Assembly: GCF_004298145.1 (NCBI RefSeq) | Contig: NZ_SCRH01000047.1 | Span: 124,001 to 188,000 of the forward strand | Direction of reading: 5' to 3' | DNA length: 64,000 nt | Source: Mycobacterium sp. | GTDB taxonomy: Bacteria; Actinomycetota; Actinomycetes; Mycobacteriales; Mycobacteriaceae | Shown here: piece after piece, positions 17,512-25,817 of the stretch | Layout: each line of letters opens with the position of its first letter | Numbering within the stretch: the first letter of the stretch is position 1 | The notes under the pieces: model-generated | Told to the model about the DNA's origin: nothing | The model's database searches: none | What the model saw: the letters and a program-made list of their open reading frames with translations, nothing else | Made by a program: the position numbers and the translations under genes

Positions 17512-18605
17512 TGAGCGATCTCAGGGTTGCCCTGTGCGGAATGGGCGACGTCGGCCACTACGCCATCCGGGGTGTCCTCAGCCGGCCCGACATGACGCTC
17601 TGTGCGGTGCAGACCTTTTCCCTGGACAAGGCGGGCAAGGACGCCGCGGAGTTGATCGGCTGGGAGTCGTGCGGCGCCTTGCTGACGACGTCGCTGGACG
17701 AGGTCCTGGCACAGCGGCCCGACGCGCTCCTCTATTGCGGCAAGAGCCGTAGCTACGAACCCGTCCTGCCCTACCTGCGAGCCGGAATCGACATCGCATA
17801 TTTGGGGATCCCCGAGCTGCTGCACCCGCCGTCGTGTCCGCCGGAGATCCGTGAGCCCATCGAAGAGGCGGCGTTGGCAGGGGGCGCGTCGATCATGTAC
17901 GGGGGCATCGATCCCGGCTTCTCCACCCAGTTGCTGCCCTTCGTGCTGTCGGCGGTAAGCGAACGCATCGATCACCTCACCGTCTACGAGGTACGCGACT
18001 ACGACCCGCTCCCGCTGTGGCGCCTCGACGATCTGGGCCTGGGCGCCATGGATACGTCCGCCAGCCGCTTCTACCGCGCCGGAGTGCTGGACCGCACCTG
18101 GGGATCCTCGCTGCGGGGGCTGGCCGACGCATTCGGATTCCCGAACGTGCAGGTGGAGGAGTTTCACGAAAGCTTCCGCTGCACAGAGCCTTTCGACGTC
18201 CCCGCCAAGCGTGTCGAGACCGGGGCGATCGCCGCGATCCGATTCGGCCTCACCGGCGCCGTCGACGGAGTGGAGCGGTTCAGAATCGAACACGTCAACC
18301 GGCTGCGCCGCGACATCGCCGAACACTGGCGCCATCAACAGGGCTACGGGGTCGAAATCCGTGGCATACCAGACTATGATCTGCATTTGAGCCTGCGCGA
18401 CCCAGCGGGAAAGCAGGACCGCCCCGCGCTGTTCGGCACCGCGATGTACAACATCAACATCCTGCCGGCCCTGATCGCCGCCGAGCCGGGCATCCGCACC
18501 CCGTTCGAGCTGGCCGTCACCGGGTGCCGCAACATCGGTGGCCGTCACCAGGACGACAACTGGACGATCTCCCCCCACCTGCACGCGCGCCAGGCGGGAG
18601 GCTGA
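17511..18605 (+). CDS. DapB-like NAD(P)-dependent dehydrogenase, second copy
   Basis: 364 aa, same family as the upstream gene but well diverged. The Rossmann motif is LRVALCGMGDVGHYAIRGV and the central sequence includes YLGIPELLHPPSCPPEIREP and MYGGIDPGFSTQLLPFVLS (compare GVEPGFMADALVLHL in its neighbour). ATG 17511 is preferred over the adjacent GTG 17508. The PGF segment shared by both suggests a conserved substrate loop. Encoded in tight coupling with the flanking genes. Confidence 0.75.
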   Translation: MSDLRVALCGMGDVGHYAIRGVLSRPDMTLCAVQTFSLDKAGKDAAELIGWESCGALLTTSLDEVLAQRPDALLYCGKSRSYEPVLPYLRAGIDIAYLGIPELLHPPSCPPEIREPIEEAALAGGASIMYGGIDPGFSTQLLPFVLSAVSERIDHLTVYEVRDYDPLPLWRLDDLGLGAMDTSASRFYRAGVLDRTWGSSLRGLADAFGFPNVQVEEFHESFRCTEPFDVPAKRVETGAIAAIRFGLTGAVDGVERFRIEHVNRLRRDIAEHWRHQQGYGVEIRGIPDYDLHLSLRDPAGKQDRPALFGTAMYNINILPALIAAEPGIRTPFELAVTGCRNIGGRHQDDNWTISPHLHARQAGG

Positions 18606-18606
18606 C

Positions 18607-19581
18607 ATGCCGATTTCGCTTGCCAAGCAACGCCGCGGTGACTTCAACCATCAGGCGGTCCTGTCGGCGGTTGAGATCGACTTCGCGGACATGCTGCCGA
18701 CGTTTCGCTACCACCACCTCGTTCAAGACGGCACCTACCTGTACGGCGGCTTCGCCGACCAGGCGGGACGCCGATACACGGTGTTGCGCAAGATCAGTGG
18801 CGAACTCAGCGCCGGCTTGGTGCTCAACGCCTCGGACGGCCAGAACCTTGCTGCACACCCCCGGGCCGCCGAGACGATGCGCGGGGGCACCCTGCGGTAC
18901 CAGGCCGACGACAGCGGATTTCGCATCCGGCCGTCGTCGGTAAAGGGCAGCTTGGGTGAGCCGTTCAGCCTGGAGATGACGCGAGAGACGACGGTATGGG
19001 ACGAGGGCGACGTGATGCGCGTCGAGGGCCGGATCGTCGGTGACTGCGGACTGCAGTGGTATGACCCAGGCCGCGAGGCCGGCGACCTCTACGTGTCGCA
19101 CATCCTGCGGGCAGCCGGAACGCTGCTCGGCCAGCAGGTGGAGGGATTTTTTTCCGTCGATCAGCAACACCTGGTGCCCGGAACGGTCTGGCGGCAGACG
19201 CCGTACTTCCAGCGCCTGGAGGTGGCGTGGTTCACCATGGGCGTCGAGTACGACGACGGGACAATCGAAGTCGGCCAGCTGTGTCATGGCGGTGACGACT
19301 GGGGATTCGCCATCATGGCCAACCAGGACGGCCCGTTCAAGCTGACGCGCGATGTGACGGGCAGGCCCAGCTTCGGCGACGACGAGTTTCCCACGCGGGT
19401 CGACTACATTATCGACGGCGAGGACTGGGTGTGGCAGGCGCATGCCGACGGGGTGATGCCCGGCTACGCGGCCGACCCGCACTACCGCCCGGCCGACGGA
19501 TGGTGTACACGGGCCGGCGAAAAGCGCTCCGTCGTCGCATCATTCGGCTGGATCGACGCCTTCAACGACGGCCGCAGTTGA
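18607..19581 (+). CDS. AttH-like/DUF7064-7065-type protein, copy 1
   Basis: About 324 aa with no signal peptide. It is rich in beta-strand-type sequence with a late GQQVEGFFSVDQQHL motif, matching GEPVTGFFAVDQSYL in the protein at 41300, so the two are paralogues. The overall layout resembles AttH/carotenoid-1,2-hydratase-like double-lipocalin proteins; that family assignment is tentative. ATG 18607 follows the previous stop by one base; the upstream open frame is antisense-like. It may bind or isomerise a hydrophobic intermediate. No catalytic residue can be named. Confidence 0.6.
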   Translation: MPISLAKQRRGDFNHQAVLSAVEIDFADMLPTFRYHHLVQDGTYLYGGFADQAGRRYTVLRKISGELSAGLVLNASDGQNLAAHPRAAETMRGGTLRYQADDSGFRIRPSSVKGSLGEPFSLEMTRETTVWDEGDVMRVEGRIVGDCGLQWYDPGREAGDLYVSHILRAAGTLLGQQVEGFFSVDQQHLVPGTVWRQTPYFQRLEVAWFTMGVEYDDGTIEVGQLCHGGDDWGFAIMANQDGPFKLTRDVTGRPSFGDDEFPTRVDYIIDGEDWVWQAHADGVMPGYAADPHYRPADGWCTRAGEKRSVVASFGWIDAFNDGRS

Positions 19582-20315
19582 GCGGCGACCTGATCGGTCG
19601 CCGCGTCCTGGTGACCGGGGCATCCACCGGCATCGGAGCGGCCGTGGCCCGGCGCGTCGTGGCCGCGGGTGGCGTCGCCGCGCTGCTGGCGAGGCGGGCT
19701 GATCGGTTGTCAGAGTTGGTGTCGGAGTTGGGCGATCGCGCATCAGCGGTCCTCTGCGATGTCACGGACCAGACGCAACTACAAGCCGCAGTCGCGGAGG
19801 CGGCCGCAGCCATGGGCGGCATCGACGCGGTAGTGGCGAACGCCGGTGCGGCCCACATGGGCCACATCGCCACCGGTGATCCGGCTGTCTGGCGTGAGTT
19901 CATCGAGCTGAACGTGGTCGCGTGCCTGAGCACCGTACGTTACTGCCTCGACCACGTCGCCGCCGCGCCCGCTGACGTCGTGCTAGTTGGCTCGACGGCC
20001 GCGCACCGGCCCTCGGAAGCGACCGGGATCTATGCCGCCTCGAAGACTGCGGTCGCGGCCGCAGCGGAATCGCTTCGGCTGGAACTGGGTTCCCGCGGGA
20101 TCCGGGTGTGCCTGCTGGAACCGGGACGGGTCGACACCGATATCGGGCAGAACGCGCGACTCGAACCCGGCGGCCGCCATGGAACGATGGGATCGGACTT
20201 CACCCCCCTCACGGCGGAGGAGGTCGCCGAGGTGGTGGCGTTTGTATTGAGCAGACCGGACAACGTCGCGCTGAACACGGTGGTGTTGCGGCCCGTCGGT
20301 CAGCGATCGCCATGA
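19578..20315 (+). CDS. Short-chain dehydrogenase/reductase
   Basis: About 245 aa classical SDR. The cofactor motif is VLVTGASTGIGAAVARRV, then VVANAGAAH, catalytic Ser in VGSTAAHRP and Y-x-x-x-K in GIYAASKTA. TTG 19578 overlaps the upstream stop (TTGA), which is the best-coupled start; the longer frame from 19431 runs inside the previous gene. The role is probably reversible oxidation of a hydroxyacyl-CoA or similar alcohol in the operon's pathway. Confidence 0.87.
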   Translation: MSGDLIGRRVLVTGASTGIGAAVARRVVAAGGVAALLARRADRLSELVSELGDRASAVLCDVTDQTQLQAAVAEAAAAMGGIDAVVANAGAAHMGHIATGDPAVWREFIELNVVACLSTVRYCLDHVAAAPADVVLVGSTAAHRPSEATGIYAASKTAVAAAAESLRLELGSRGIRVCLLEPGRVDTDIGQNARLEPGGRHGTMGSDFTPLTAEEVAEVVAFVLSRPDNVALNTVVLRPVGQRSP

Positions 20316-20357
20316 GGCTTATCTGTTGAAATATCCTTTAAAGCAAGGAGATTGGTG

Positions 20358-20774
20358 ATGTCAGAAGCTAAGGCTCCGTTGCCGGCGTTGGATCCCGGCA
20401 ACACGCCGTTTTGGACCGGAGGCGCGGCGGGCGAGCTGCTCATCTGCCGGTGTGGCGCGTGTCGGCGCTGGCTGCACCCGCCGGTCCCAGTGTGCAGGTT
20501 CTGCCTGAGCACCGACGTGACACCCGAGGCGTCCTGCGGCCGCGGCACCGTGTTGACCTACACGATCAACCGTCAGCCGTGGTTGCCCTCGCTGCCGCCG
20601 CCGTACGTCATCGCGGTGATCGCTCTGGATGACGACCCGGAGCTGCGGCTGACGTCGCGCCTGGTGGACGTCGAACCGGAGGAGGCATCGATCGGCATGC
20701 GGGTCAGTGTTCGATTCGAAGAGGCCGACGACGTCTGGCTGCCGCTGTTCGGCCCCGAGCGGGATCAACGATGA
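20358..20774 (+). CDS. DUF35 zinc-ribbon/OB-fold protein
   Basis: 138 aa. The zinc ribbon has four cysteines (CRCGAC ... VCRFC) followed by an OB-fold (GRGTVLTYTINRQPW, PYVIAVIALDD). DUF35 proteins partner thiolase-like or lipid-transfer proteins; in steroid catabolism such a domain with Ltp2 forms a retro-aldolase. The next gene is exactly such a thiolase-like protein and overlaps by 4 nt. ATG 20358 is chosen for AAGGAG at 20345-20350. Confidence 0.88.
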   Translation: MSEAKAPLPALDPGNTPFWTGGAAGELLICRCGACRRWLHPPVPVCRFCLSTDVTPEASCGRGTVLTYTINRQPWLPSLPPPYVIAVIALDDDPELRLTSRLVDVEPEEASIGMRVSVRFEEADDVWLPLFGPERDQR

Positions 20775-21958
20775 GCGACGAAGGCACCGGCACGGTAATC
20801 AGCGGGATCGGGCAATCCGAGGTCGGTCGGCGGTTGGGTCGCTCCGGTTTGTCCCTGACCATCGAGGCGGTGCTCGGTGCGCTCGCCGACTCGGGTCTCG
20901 ATCGGTCCCAGATCGACGGGATCTCGACGTGGCCGGGTGGATCGGGACCCGCTCCCGGCTTCACCGGGGCGGGCGTGTGGGACGTCAAGGACGCGCTCGG
21001 CCTCAACCTCGAGTGGTTCTCGGGCGGTAGCGAAACCGCCGGTCAACTCGGCGCGATCATCAACGCGGTGGCGGCGATTCGCGCCGGGCTGGCCACCCAC
21101 GTCCTGTGTTTCCGCACCGTGTGGGAGAGCACCGCGCAGACGGCAGGCCGACGCGCATCGGTGATCGGATCCGGCGGCGAGCGCGTCGAGGGCTCGCATC
21201 AATGGATGGTGCCGTTCGGCGCGGTCTCGGCCACCAACTGGGCGGGCCTGCTTGCCACCCGTCACTTCCACGAATTCGGCACCACGCGTGAGCAGGTCGC
21301 CGGCCTGGCCACCACGCTGCGCGCCAATGCCGCCCTGAATCCCAAAGCGGTGCTGAAGGATCCGATGAGCATCGACGATTATCTGAACGCGCGCATGATC
21401 TCCGAGCCGCTGTGCCTGTTCGACTGCGACATCCCGGTCGACGGCTCCACCGCGGTGATCGTCTCCGCCGCCGGCGCCGCAACCGATCTCGCGGCACATC
21501 CCGTCCGCATCGAAGCGGTGGGTGCCGCATTGCATGGCCGACCGTACTGGGACCAGCATGCCGATCTGACGTCGATGGCGGCGCAGGACGCCTCGGAGTC
21601 ACTGTGGTCTAGGACGACACTGACGCCCAAGGACGTCGACATCGCCCAGTTGTATGACGGCTTCTCGATCTTGACGCTGATCTGGCTGGAAGCCCTCGGA
21701 TTGTGCGGCAAGGGGGAGGCGGGCCCATTTGTGGCCGCCGGCAAGCGGATTGCGCGCACGGGCGAACTCCCGCTCAACACGGGGGGCGGCCAGCTGTCGG
21801 CCGGGAGGCTGCACGGGTTCGGCCACCTGCACGAGGCCTGTGTCCAGCTGCGCGGGGTGGGTGGGAAGCGCCAGGTTCCCGGCCAGCCTGAGGTCGCGGT
21901 GGTGGCCGCGGGCGGCGGATACCTGGGCGGTGTGCTGCTACTCACTTGCAATCGGTAA
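20771..21958 (+). CDS. Lipid-transfer-protein/thiolase-like aldolase
   Basis: 395 aa of the SCP2-type thiolase superfamily: VISGIGQSEVGRRLGRSG at the start, a central NAVAAIRAGLATHVL, DIAQLYDGFSILTLIWLEAL and the C-terminal FGHLHEACVQLRGVGG. It lacks the usual biosynthetic thiolase cysteine context, as in the Ltp2-type aldolases that cleave a C-C bond of a beta-hydroxyacyl-CoA. The overlap with the DUF35 gene supports a two-subunit aldolase. Steroid or steroid-like side chain is one possibility; the substrate is not proven. Confidence 0.82.
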   Translation: MSDEGTGTVISGIGQSEVGRRLGRSGLSLTIEAVLGALADSGLDRSQIDGISTWPGGSGPAPGFTGAGVWDVKDALGLNLEWFSGGSETAGQLGAIINAVAAIRAGLATHVLCFRTVWESTAQTAGRRASVIGSGGERVEGSHQWMVPFGAVSATNWAGLLATRHFHEFGTTREQVAGLATTLRANAALNPKAVLKDPMSIDDYLNARMISEPLCLFDCDIPVDGSTAVIVSAAGAATDLAAHPVRIEAVGAALHGRPYWDQHADLTSMAAQDASESLWSRTTLTPKDVDIAQLYDGFSILTLIWLEALGLCGKGEAGPFVAAGKRIARTGELPLNTGGGQLSAGRLHGFGHLHEACVQLRGVGGKRQVPGQPEVAVVAAGGGYLGGVLLLTCNR

Positions 21959-21990
21959 TGGGAATTCGATCAAGGAAGGGAAGGGATGCG

Positions 21991-22188
21991 ATGAAGGTCA
22001 GTGTCGACAACTCGCGCTGCGAGGCACACGGAATGTGCGAGGCGACGGTACCGGAGTTCTTCACCCTCGATGACGACGGCTACAGCTCGATCGGCAAAGA
22101 CAAGCCCGTGCCGCCCGGGCAGGAGGACCTAGTTCGTATGGGCGTCGAAGCCTGCCCGGTCCAGGCCCTGTCGATCACCGAAGACTAG
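21991..22188 (+). CDS. [3Fe-4S] ferredoxin
   Basis: 65 aa small acidic ferredoxin. It has C-x5-C (CEAHGMC) and a later CPVQAL, the three-cysteine pattern of mycobacterial [3Fe-4S] ferredoxins that serve cytochromes P450. The second Cys of a normal CxxC is replaced (CEAH), as typical for this class. ATG 21991 has GGAAGGGAAGGG upstream. No P450 or ferredoxin reductase is in the window, so its partner must be elsewhere or be a different oxidoreductase. Confidence 0.9.
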   Translation: MKVSVDNSRCEAHGMCEATVPEFFTLDDDGYSSIGKDKPVPPGQEDLVRMGVEACPVQALSITED

Positions 22189-22285
22189 CGAGGCGGGCTT
22201 GTCACAATCGAATAGCTAGCCTAAGCTGCTATCCGTATCGGACGGTATCCGTCGGTAATCGAAGATCTAGTGAATCGAGTTCTAG

Positions 22286-23419
22286 GTGAAAACCCCCATT
22301 TGCGACATGCTTGGCGTCGAATTCCCCTTGCTGGCCTTCAGTCATTGCCGTGACGTAGTCGCCGCCGTGACCAACGCCGGCGGGTTCGGTGTGCTTGGGG
22401 CGTCGTCGCACAGCCCCGAGGAACTCGAGCACGAGCTGGCCTGGATCGACGATCACGTCGGCGGCAAGCCCTACGGGGTCGACATCGTCTGCCCGGAGAA
22501 GTTCGAGGGCAAGGGACTGGACCTGACTACCGAACAGATCGTCGCGATGGTCCCCGCCGAGCACCGCGAGTACGTCGCCAAGTTGCTCTCCGAGCACGGG
22601 GTGACCCTTGACGAGATAGGGGACGAGCCGTTCAGGATGATTCAAGGGGTATCCGACACCATTGGCGAAGAGCTGCTTGATGTGTCGTTTCGCCATCCCA
22701 TCAAGCTGATGGCCAACGCCCTCGGTGTTCCGCCGCAGTTCATGATCGACCGCGCCAAGGCCGAGGGTGTTCCGGTCGCCGCGCTGGTCGGCGCGAAGGA
22801 GCACGCCATCAAGCAGGTGAACGCGGGTGTGGATGTGCTGGTGGTGCAGGGCACCGAGGCCGGCGGCCACTGCGGCGAGGTCACGACCATGGTCCTTGTG
22901 CCCGAGGTGATCGAGGCCATCCGCCCGGTCCGGGACGTGCCGGTGTTGGCCGCCGGGGGCATCGTCACGGGGCGTCAGGTGGCGGCCTCGATCGCGCTGG
23001 GCGCCGCGGGCGCCTGGACGGGATCGGTCTGGTTGACCACCGAGGAGGCCGAGACGGCGCCCTACACCGTGGAGAAAATGCTGAGCGCCTCGTCCCGGGA
23101 CACGATCCGGTCCAAGGGCCGCACCGGAAAGCTGTCGCGGCAACTGAAATCGGCGTGGACGGACGCGTGGACGGCCGAGGCCAGCGGGCCTGGCGCGCTG
23201 CCGATGCCGTTGCAGTCGGTCGTGTCCGAGAACGTACTGCGCCGGCTGGACGTTCTCGCCGAGAACGGCAACACAGGAGCCCAGGAGTTGGCCACCTATT
23301 GGGTGGGTCAGGGCGTTGGTCTGATGGACAAAGTCAAGCCGGCTCGTGAGGTGGTGCGCGAAATGATCGAGGACTACGTGGATGCGGCAGAACGCCTCGC
23401 GGGCTCACTGGAGGGCTGA
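22286..23419 (+). CDS. Nitronate monooxygenase/2-nitropropane-dioxygenase-like FMN protein
   Basis: 377 aa FMN-binding TIM barrel. AFSHCRDVVAAVTNAGGFGV at the start, a central VQGTEAGGHCGEV and LAAGGIVTGRQVAASIALGA for phosphate binding match the nitronate-monooxygenase family, with best resemblance to the mycobacterial Rv1533 type. GTG 22286 has a weak ribosome binding site. The 97-bp gap upstream separates it from the ferredoxin operon. Members often act as acyl-CoA or enoyl reductases/oxidases rather than on nitronates; a redox step on an acyl-CoA is plausible here. Confidence 0.87.
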   Translation: MKTPICDMLGVEFPLLAFSHCRDVVAAVTNAGGFGVLGASSHSPEELEHELAWIDDHVGGKPYGVDIVCPEKFEGKGLDLTTEQIVAMVPAEHREYVAKLLSEHGVTLDEIGDEPFRMIQGVSDTIGEELLDVSFRHPIKLMANALGVPPQFMIDRAKAEGVPVAALVGAKEHAIKQVNAGVDVLVVQGTEAGGHCGEVTTMVLVPEVIEAIRPVRDVPVLAAGGIVTGRQVAASIALGAAGAWTGSVWLTTEEAETAPYTVEKMLSASSRDTIRSKGRTGKLSRQLKSAWTDAWTAEASGPGALPMPLQSVVSENVLRRLDVLAENGNTGAQELATYWVGQGVGLMDKVKPAREVVREMIEDYVDAAERLAGSLEG

Positions 23420-23426
23420 CCTAACG

Positions 23427-25817
23427 ATGACAACCGAGACCATCACCCTCGACCCGCGAACGCCGATTGTTGTGGGCGTAGGGCAGGCCGCCGAACGCGT
23501 CGACGACACCGACTACCGGGGCCTGTCACCGATCGACCTCGCGGTCACCGCCGCACAGGCGGCGGTCGCGGACGCCGGTGCGGACGCGCCGAAAGTCATT
23601 GCGGCGATCGACACCATCGCATGCACCCGCCAATTCGAGGACTCGACCCCCGGCGCACCGGCGCCGCTGGGAAAGTCGACGAAATACCCTGTCTCGGTCG
23701 GCAACCGGCTCGGTGCGACCCCCAAGCGGGCGGTCCTGGAGATCGCCGGGGGACAGTCACCGCAACACCTGGTCACCGAGTTCGCTCGTGAGATTGTCGC
23801 CGGAAACGTCAACGTCGTCCTGCTGGCCGGAGCCGAGGCGATATCCACCATTCGCCATCTCGCCAAGTCGGAGAACAAGCCCGACTTCTCCGACGACCCG
23901 TCGGATTCCGACGCCACGTACGAGGATCGCGGTTTCGGCCTGGCCGGGTTGGTCACCATGGAGCAGGTGGCCCACGGACTCACCACCGCGCCCGCCCAGT
24001 ACGCATTGCTGGAGAACGCCCGTCGGGCGGTTCGGGGCGAGACCCGGGAAAAGTACTCGGCCGCCATGGGCGCCCTGTTCGCGCCATTCACCAAAGTGGC
24101 CGCCACCAATCCATTTTCAGCGGCGCCCGATGAGCACAGCGCCGAAGAGCTCGCCACGGTCACCGAGCGCAACCGGATGATCGCCGACCCCTACCCGCGC
24201 TTCATGGTTGCCCGGGATCAGGTGAACCAGGGCGCCGCGGTGCTGCTGATGTCGGTGGAATCGGCCCGCCGCATCGGGATCGATGAAAGCAAATGGGTGT
24301 TCCTGCACGGTCAGGCCGACCTGCGCGACCGAAACCTGCTCGAGCGTGCCAACTTAGGAGAGGGGCCTGGCGCCGTGTCTGCGGTCAGGCATGCCCTCGA
24401 GGTCGCCGGCCTGAGGCTCGATGACATCGGCTTTTTCGACTTCTATTCCTGCTTCCCGATCGCGGTCTCCAATATCACGGAAACGCTGGGGCTTTCACCC
24501 GACGACCCGCGCGGCCTGACCCTTACCGGCGGCCTGCCGTTCTTCGGCGGCGCCGGCAACAACTACTCGATGCACGCCATCGCCGAGGCGGTGGGCCGAG
24601 TCCGTTCTAAGCCCGGAAGTTACGCGTTGGTGTCGGCCAACGGCGGTGTCGTCTCGAAGACGTCGGTGGGCATCTATGGCACCAAACCCGCTGAGTTGCG
24701 GACGGATAACAGCGACAAGTTGCAGCACGAGATCAACGCCCTCGACTTCCCGCCCCACATCGCCCACCCCAGCGGCTGGGCCACCATCGAGGCCTACACC
24801 GTGGTGCACGGCCGCGGCGGGCAGAAGACCGGCATCGTGATCGGGCGCCTCGACGACGGTGGGGGGCGGTTCCTGTCCCAGGTCGCCCACGGGGACGTCG
24901 AGTTGCTGTCGGTGCTGGAAACCTCCGAGCAACCCATCGGCGAACGCGTGTACGTCACCGCGTTCGGATACGGCAACCGCGTCACGCGCTCGGACGCGAC
25001 CGCTGCGTCGCTTTTCCCCACGCGCGCAGCCGTTCTGCGCGACGACTACGAGTTCATCAAGGTCCGTTGCGACGGGCACCTACTCGAGGTCACCATCAAC
25101 CGGCCCGATGTGCGCAACTGTCTGCACCCGCCGGCCCACGAGGAACTCGACGAGGTGTTTGACGTGTTCTTCGCTGATCGTGACCTGTGGGCGGCGATCA
25201 TCACCGGAGAGGGAAGCAAGGCGTTCTGCGCCGGCAATGACCTGGTTTACAGCGCGAGCGGCAAGCCGATGTATGTGCCGTTCAACGGCTTCGGCGGGCT
25301 GACCGGTCGGCGAAACATGCACAAGCCGGTGATCGCCGCGGTCAACGGGTTCGCCATGGGCGGTGGTTTTGAGATCGCCCTGACCTGTCACCTCGTGGTC
25401 GCCGACGAGTCCGCAAAGTTCGCGCTGAGCGAGGTCAAGGTCGGGCTGATTGCCGGCGCCGGTGGGGTGATCCGGTTGCCGCGATCGATTCCGCCAAAGG
25501 TCGCCAACGAGATGATTCTGACCGGCCGTCGCATCGGGGCGGAAGAGGCAAAGGAGCTGGGCGTCGTCAACCGGGTGGCTCCCGAGGGCCAGGCACTGGC
25601 GGCCGCCCGGGAGTTGGCGGCCGAGATCCTCGACGCCTCGCCGACATCGGTGCGGTTGTCGCTGAAGCTGATGGAGCAAACGCGCGGCATCGCCGACACG
25701 GTCGACGCGGTGACCGCGCCGAACGACATCGTCGACGAGCTGATGACGAGCGCGGACGCGATCGAGGGCATGACCGCGTTCGCGATGAAGCGCCAACCGG
25801 AGTGGAAGAACCAATGA
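23427..25817 (+). CDS. Thiolase-like/crotonase fusion protein
   Basis: 796 aa. Residues 1 to about 460 are a thiolase-superfamily domain (TPIVVGVGQAAERVDD, EIAGGQSPQHLVTEF, FFDFYSCFPIAVSNI). Next comes a small OB-like thiolase-associated domain (ATIEAYTVVHGRGGQK). From about 540 to the end there is a crotonase with AFCAGNDLVY for the oxyanion hole and both catalytic glutamates (Glu649 in GGGFE, Glu669 in ALSEVKVG). The thiolase part has no Cys at EIAGGQSPQ. ATG 23427 is the preferred start. The fusion would channel an enoyl-CoA hydration product to a cleavage or condensation step. It overlaps the following gene by 4 nt. Confidence 0.88.
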   Translation: MTTETITLDPRTPIVVGVGQAAERVDDTDYRGLSPIDLAVTAAQAAVADAGADAPKVIAAIDTIACTRQFEDSTPGAPAPLGKSTKYPVSVGNRLGATPKRAVLEIAGGQSPQHLVTEFAREIVAGNVNVVLLAGAEAISTIRHLAKSENKPDFSDDPSDSDATYEDRGFGLAGLVTMEQVAHGLTTAPAQYALLENARRAVRGETREKYSAAMGALFAPFTKVAATNPFSAAPDEHSAEELATVTERNRMIADPYPRFMVARDQVNQGAAVLLMSVESARRIGIDESKWVFLHGQADLRDRNLLERANLGEGPGAVSAVRHALEVAGLRLDDIGFFDFYSCFPIAVSNITETLGLSPDDPRGLTLTGGLPFFGGAGNNYSMHAIAEAVGRVRSKPGSYALVSANGGVVSKTSVGIYGTKPAELRTDNSDKLQHEINALDFPPHIAHPSGWATIEAYTVVHGRGGQKTGIVIGRLDDGGGRFLSQVAHGDVELLSVLETSEQPIGERVYVTAFGYGNRVTRSDATAASLFPTRAAVLRDDYEFIKVRCDGHLLEVTINRPDVRNCLHPPAHEELDEVFDVFFADRDLWAAIITGEGSKAFCAGNDLVYSASGKPMYVPFNGFGGLTGRRNMHKPVIAAVNGFAMGGGFEIALTCHLVVADESAKFALSEVKVGLIAGAGGVIRLPRSIPPKVANEMILTGRRIGAEEAKELGVVNRVAPEGQALAAARELAAEILDASPTSVRLSLKLMEQTRGIADTVDAVTAPNDIVDELMTSADAIEGMTAFAMKRQPEWKNQ

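Noticed and set aside
22205..22232. Possible operator or terminator ATAGC-GCTAT in the gap before the NMO gene
   Set aside because: Stem of only five bases with an 11-base loop and no T-run; too weak to call.
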